Shown: in pieces, positions 5,869-5,979 of the stretch
How the letters are laid out: each line of letters opens with the position of its first letter
How positions within the stretch are numbered: position 1 is the stretch's first letter
Source of the DNA: Elusimicrobiota bacterium
GTDB taxonomy: Bacteria; CAYTYR01; UBA6262; DAOVJB01
Assembly: GCA_030673425.1 (NCBI GenBank)
Contig: DAOVJB010000082.1
Coordinates: forward strand, 1-5,979
DNA: 5,979 nt
Reading direction: 5' to 3'
Translations under genes and position numbers: made by a program
Notes under the pieces: generated by a model
Databases searched by the model: none
What the model saw: the letters and a program-made list of their open reading frames with translations, nothing else
What the model was told of the DNA's origin: nothing

Positions 5869-5872
5869 ATGA

Positions 5873-5979
5873 ATGAAGAGATGGGCAGAAATTTCTATTA
5901 TTGCGGCAGCCATAAGTTTTATACTTGGAGTTATAAGCAGAGCCACTATTAAATGCATTTGGGGAATTCCAGCTCGCTC
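5873..5979 (+). CDS. Small, probably membrane-anchored protein, N-terminal part (3' end outside window)
   Basis: Thirty-five codons are visible before the window edge, and the frame is still open. The N-terminus is M-K-R-W followed by a hydrophobic stretch, A-E-I-S-I-I-A-A-A-I-S-F-I-L-G-V-I, at about residues 5-21, then S-R. This fits a short N-terminal membrane anchor with a positively charged cytoplasmic end. The protein is not a classic secreted one, because no clear cleavage site follows. The alternative ATG at 5869, in another frame, meets a stop after 27 codons and is too close to the Shine-Dalgarno site. The gene has its own strong promoter and a structured leader, so it appears highly expressed and independently controlled. 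I do not recognise a named family; the visible part is too short. Confidence 0.72.
   Translation, partial: MKRWAEISIIAAAISFILGVISRATIKCIWGIPAR

Noticed and set aside
5869-5952. Alternative ATG at 5869 for the last gene
   Set aside because: It is only 4 nt from the Shine-Dalgarno core and its frame stops after 27 codons; the 5873 start has ideal spacing and a protein-like N-terminus.
1-5979. CRISPR array, tRNA/rRNA gene, insertion sequence, integrase or toxin-antitoxin pair
   Set aside because: No regularly spaced repeats, RNA gene signatures, transposase motifs or paired small genes with toxin-like features were seen on either strand.

Overview
The window looks like a piece of chromosome from a Gram-negative (two-membrane) bacterium with moderately low GC. 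It holds a TolC-type outer-membrane channel gene next to an RND pump gene, good Shine-Dalgarno sites and sigma70-like promoters. The lineage cannot be fixed from this sequence. An uncultured group such as Omnitrophota is a weak guess, based on remembered resemblance of the last small protein.

Positions 1-3802 hold the end of an efflux operon. The 3' part of a TolC/OEP-family gene (1-569) overlaps by ATGA the start of a complete 1078-residue RND permease gene (566-3802). A periplasmic adaptor gene would be expected upstream, outside the window. A spacer of nearly pure A/T (3803-3966) follows, with a possible AT-rich terminator hairpin at the RND stop and a clear TTGACT-N18-TATAAT promoter.

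Positions 3967-5660 look like one transcription unit. It holds a 78-residue uncharacterised protein, a 316-residue DRE-TIM (HMGL-like) aldolase, the wreck of a KDPG/KHG aldolase gene (eda-like, 5213-5463) and a 61-residue 4-oxalocrotonate tautomerase-family protein. The last three all belong to families that act on 2-oxo acids, so the unit was probably once a small 2-oxo-acid module. It has since lost its class I aldolase through a 5' truncation and an internal out-of-frame deletion that removed the Schiff-base lysine region. The aldolase lacks the usual catalytic histidine of the DmpG/BphI class, and the tautomerase lacks Arg39 of 4-oxalocrotonate tautomerase. Neither should be assigned the textbook reaction.

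Positions 5661-5979 hold a structured intergenic region and the start of another unit: a strong TTGACA-N17-TATAGT promoter, a leader of about 80 nt with two inverted repeats, a near-perfect Shine-Dalgarno site, and the first 35 codons of a small, probably membrane-anchored protein cut by the window edge.

No tRNA, rRNA, CRISPR array, insertion sequence or phage gene was seen. The most distinctive observations are the eda remnant, the missing catalytic residues in its two neighbours, and the hairpin-rich leader near the right end. No new multi-gene defence or mobile system is evident.
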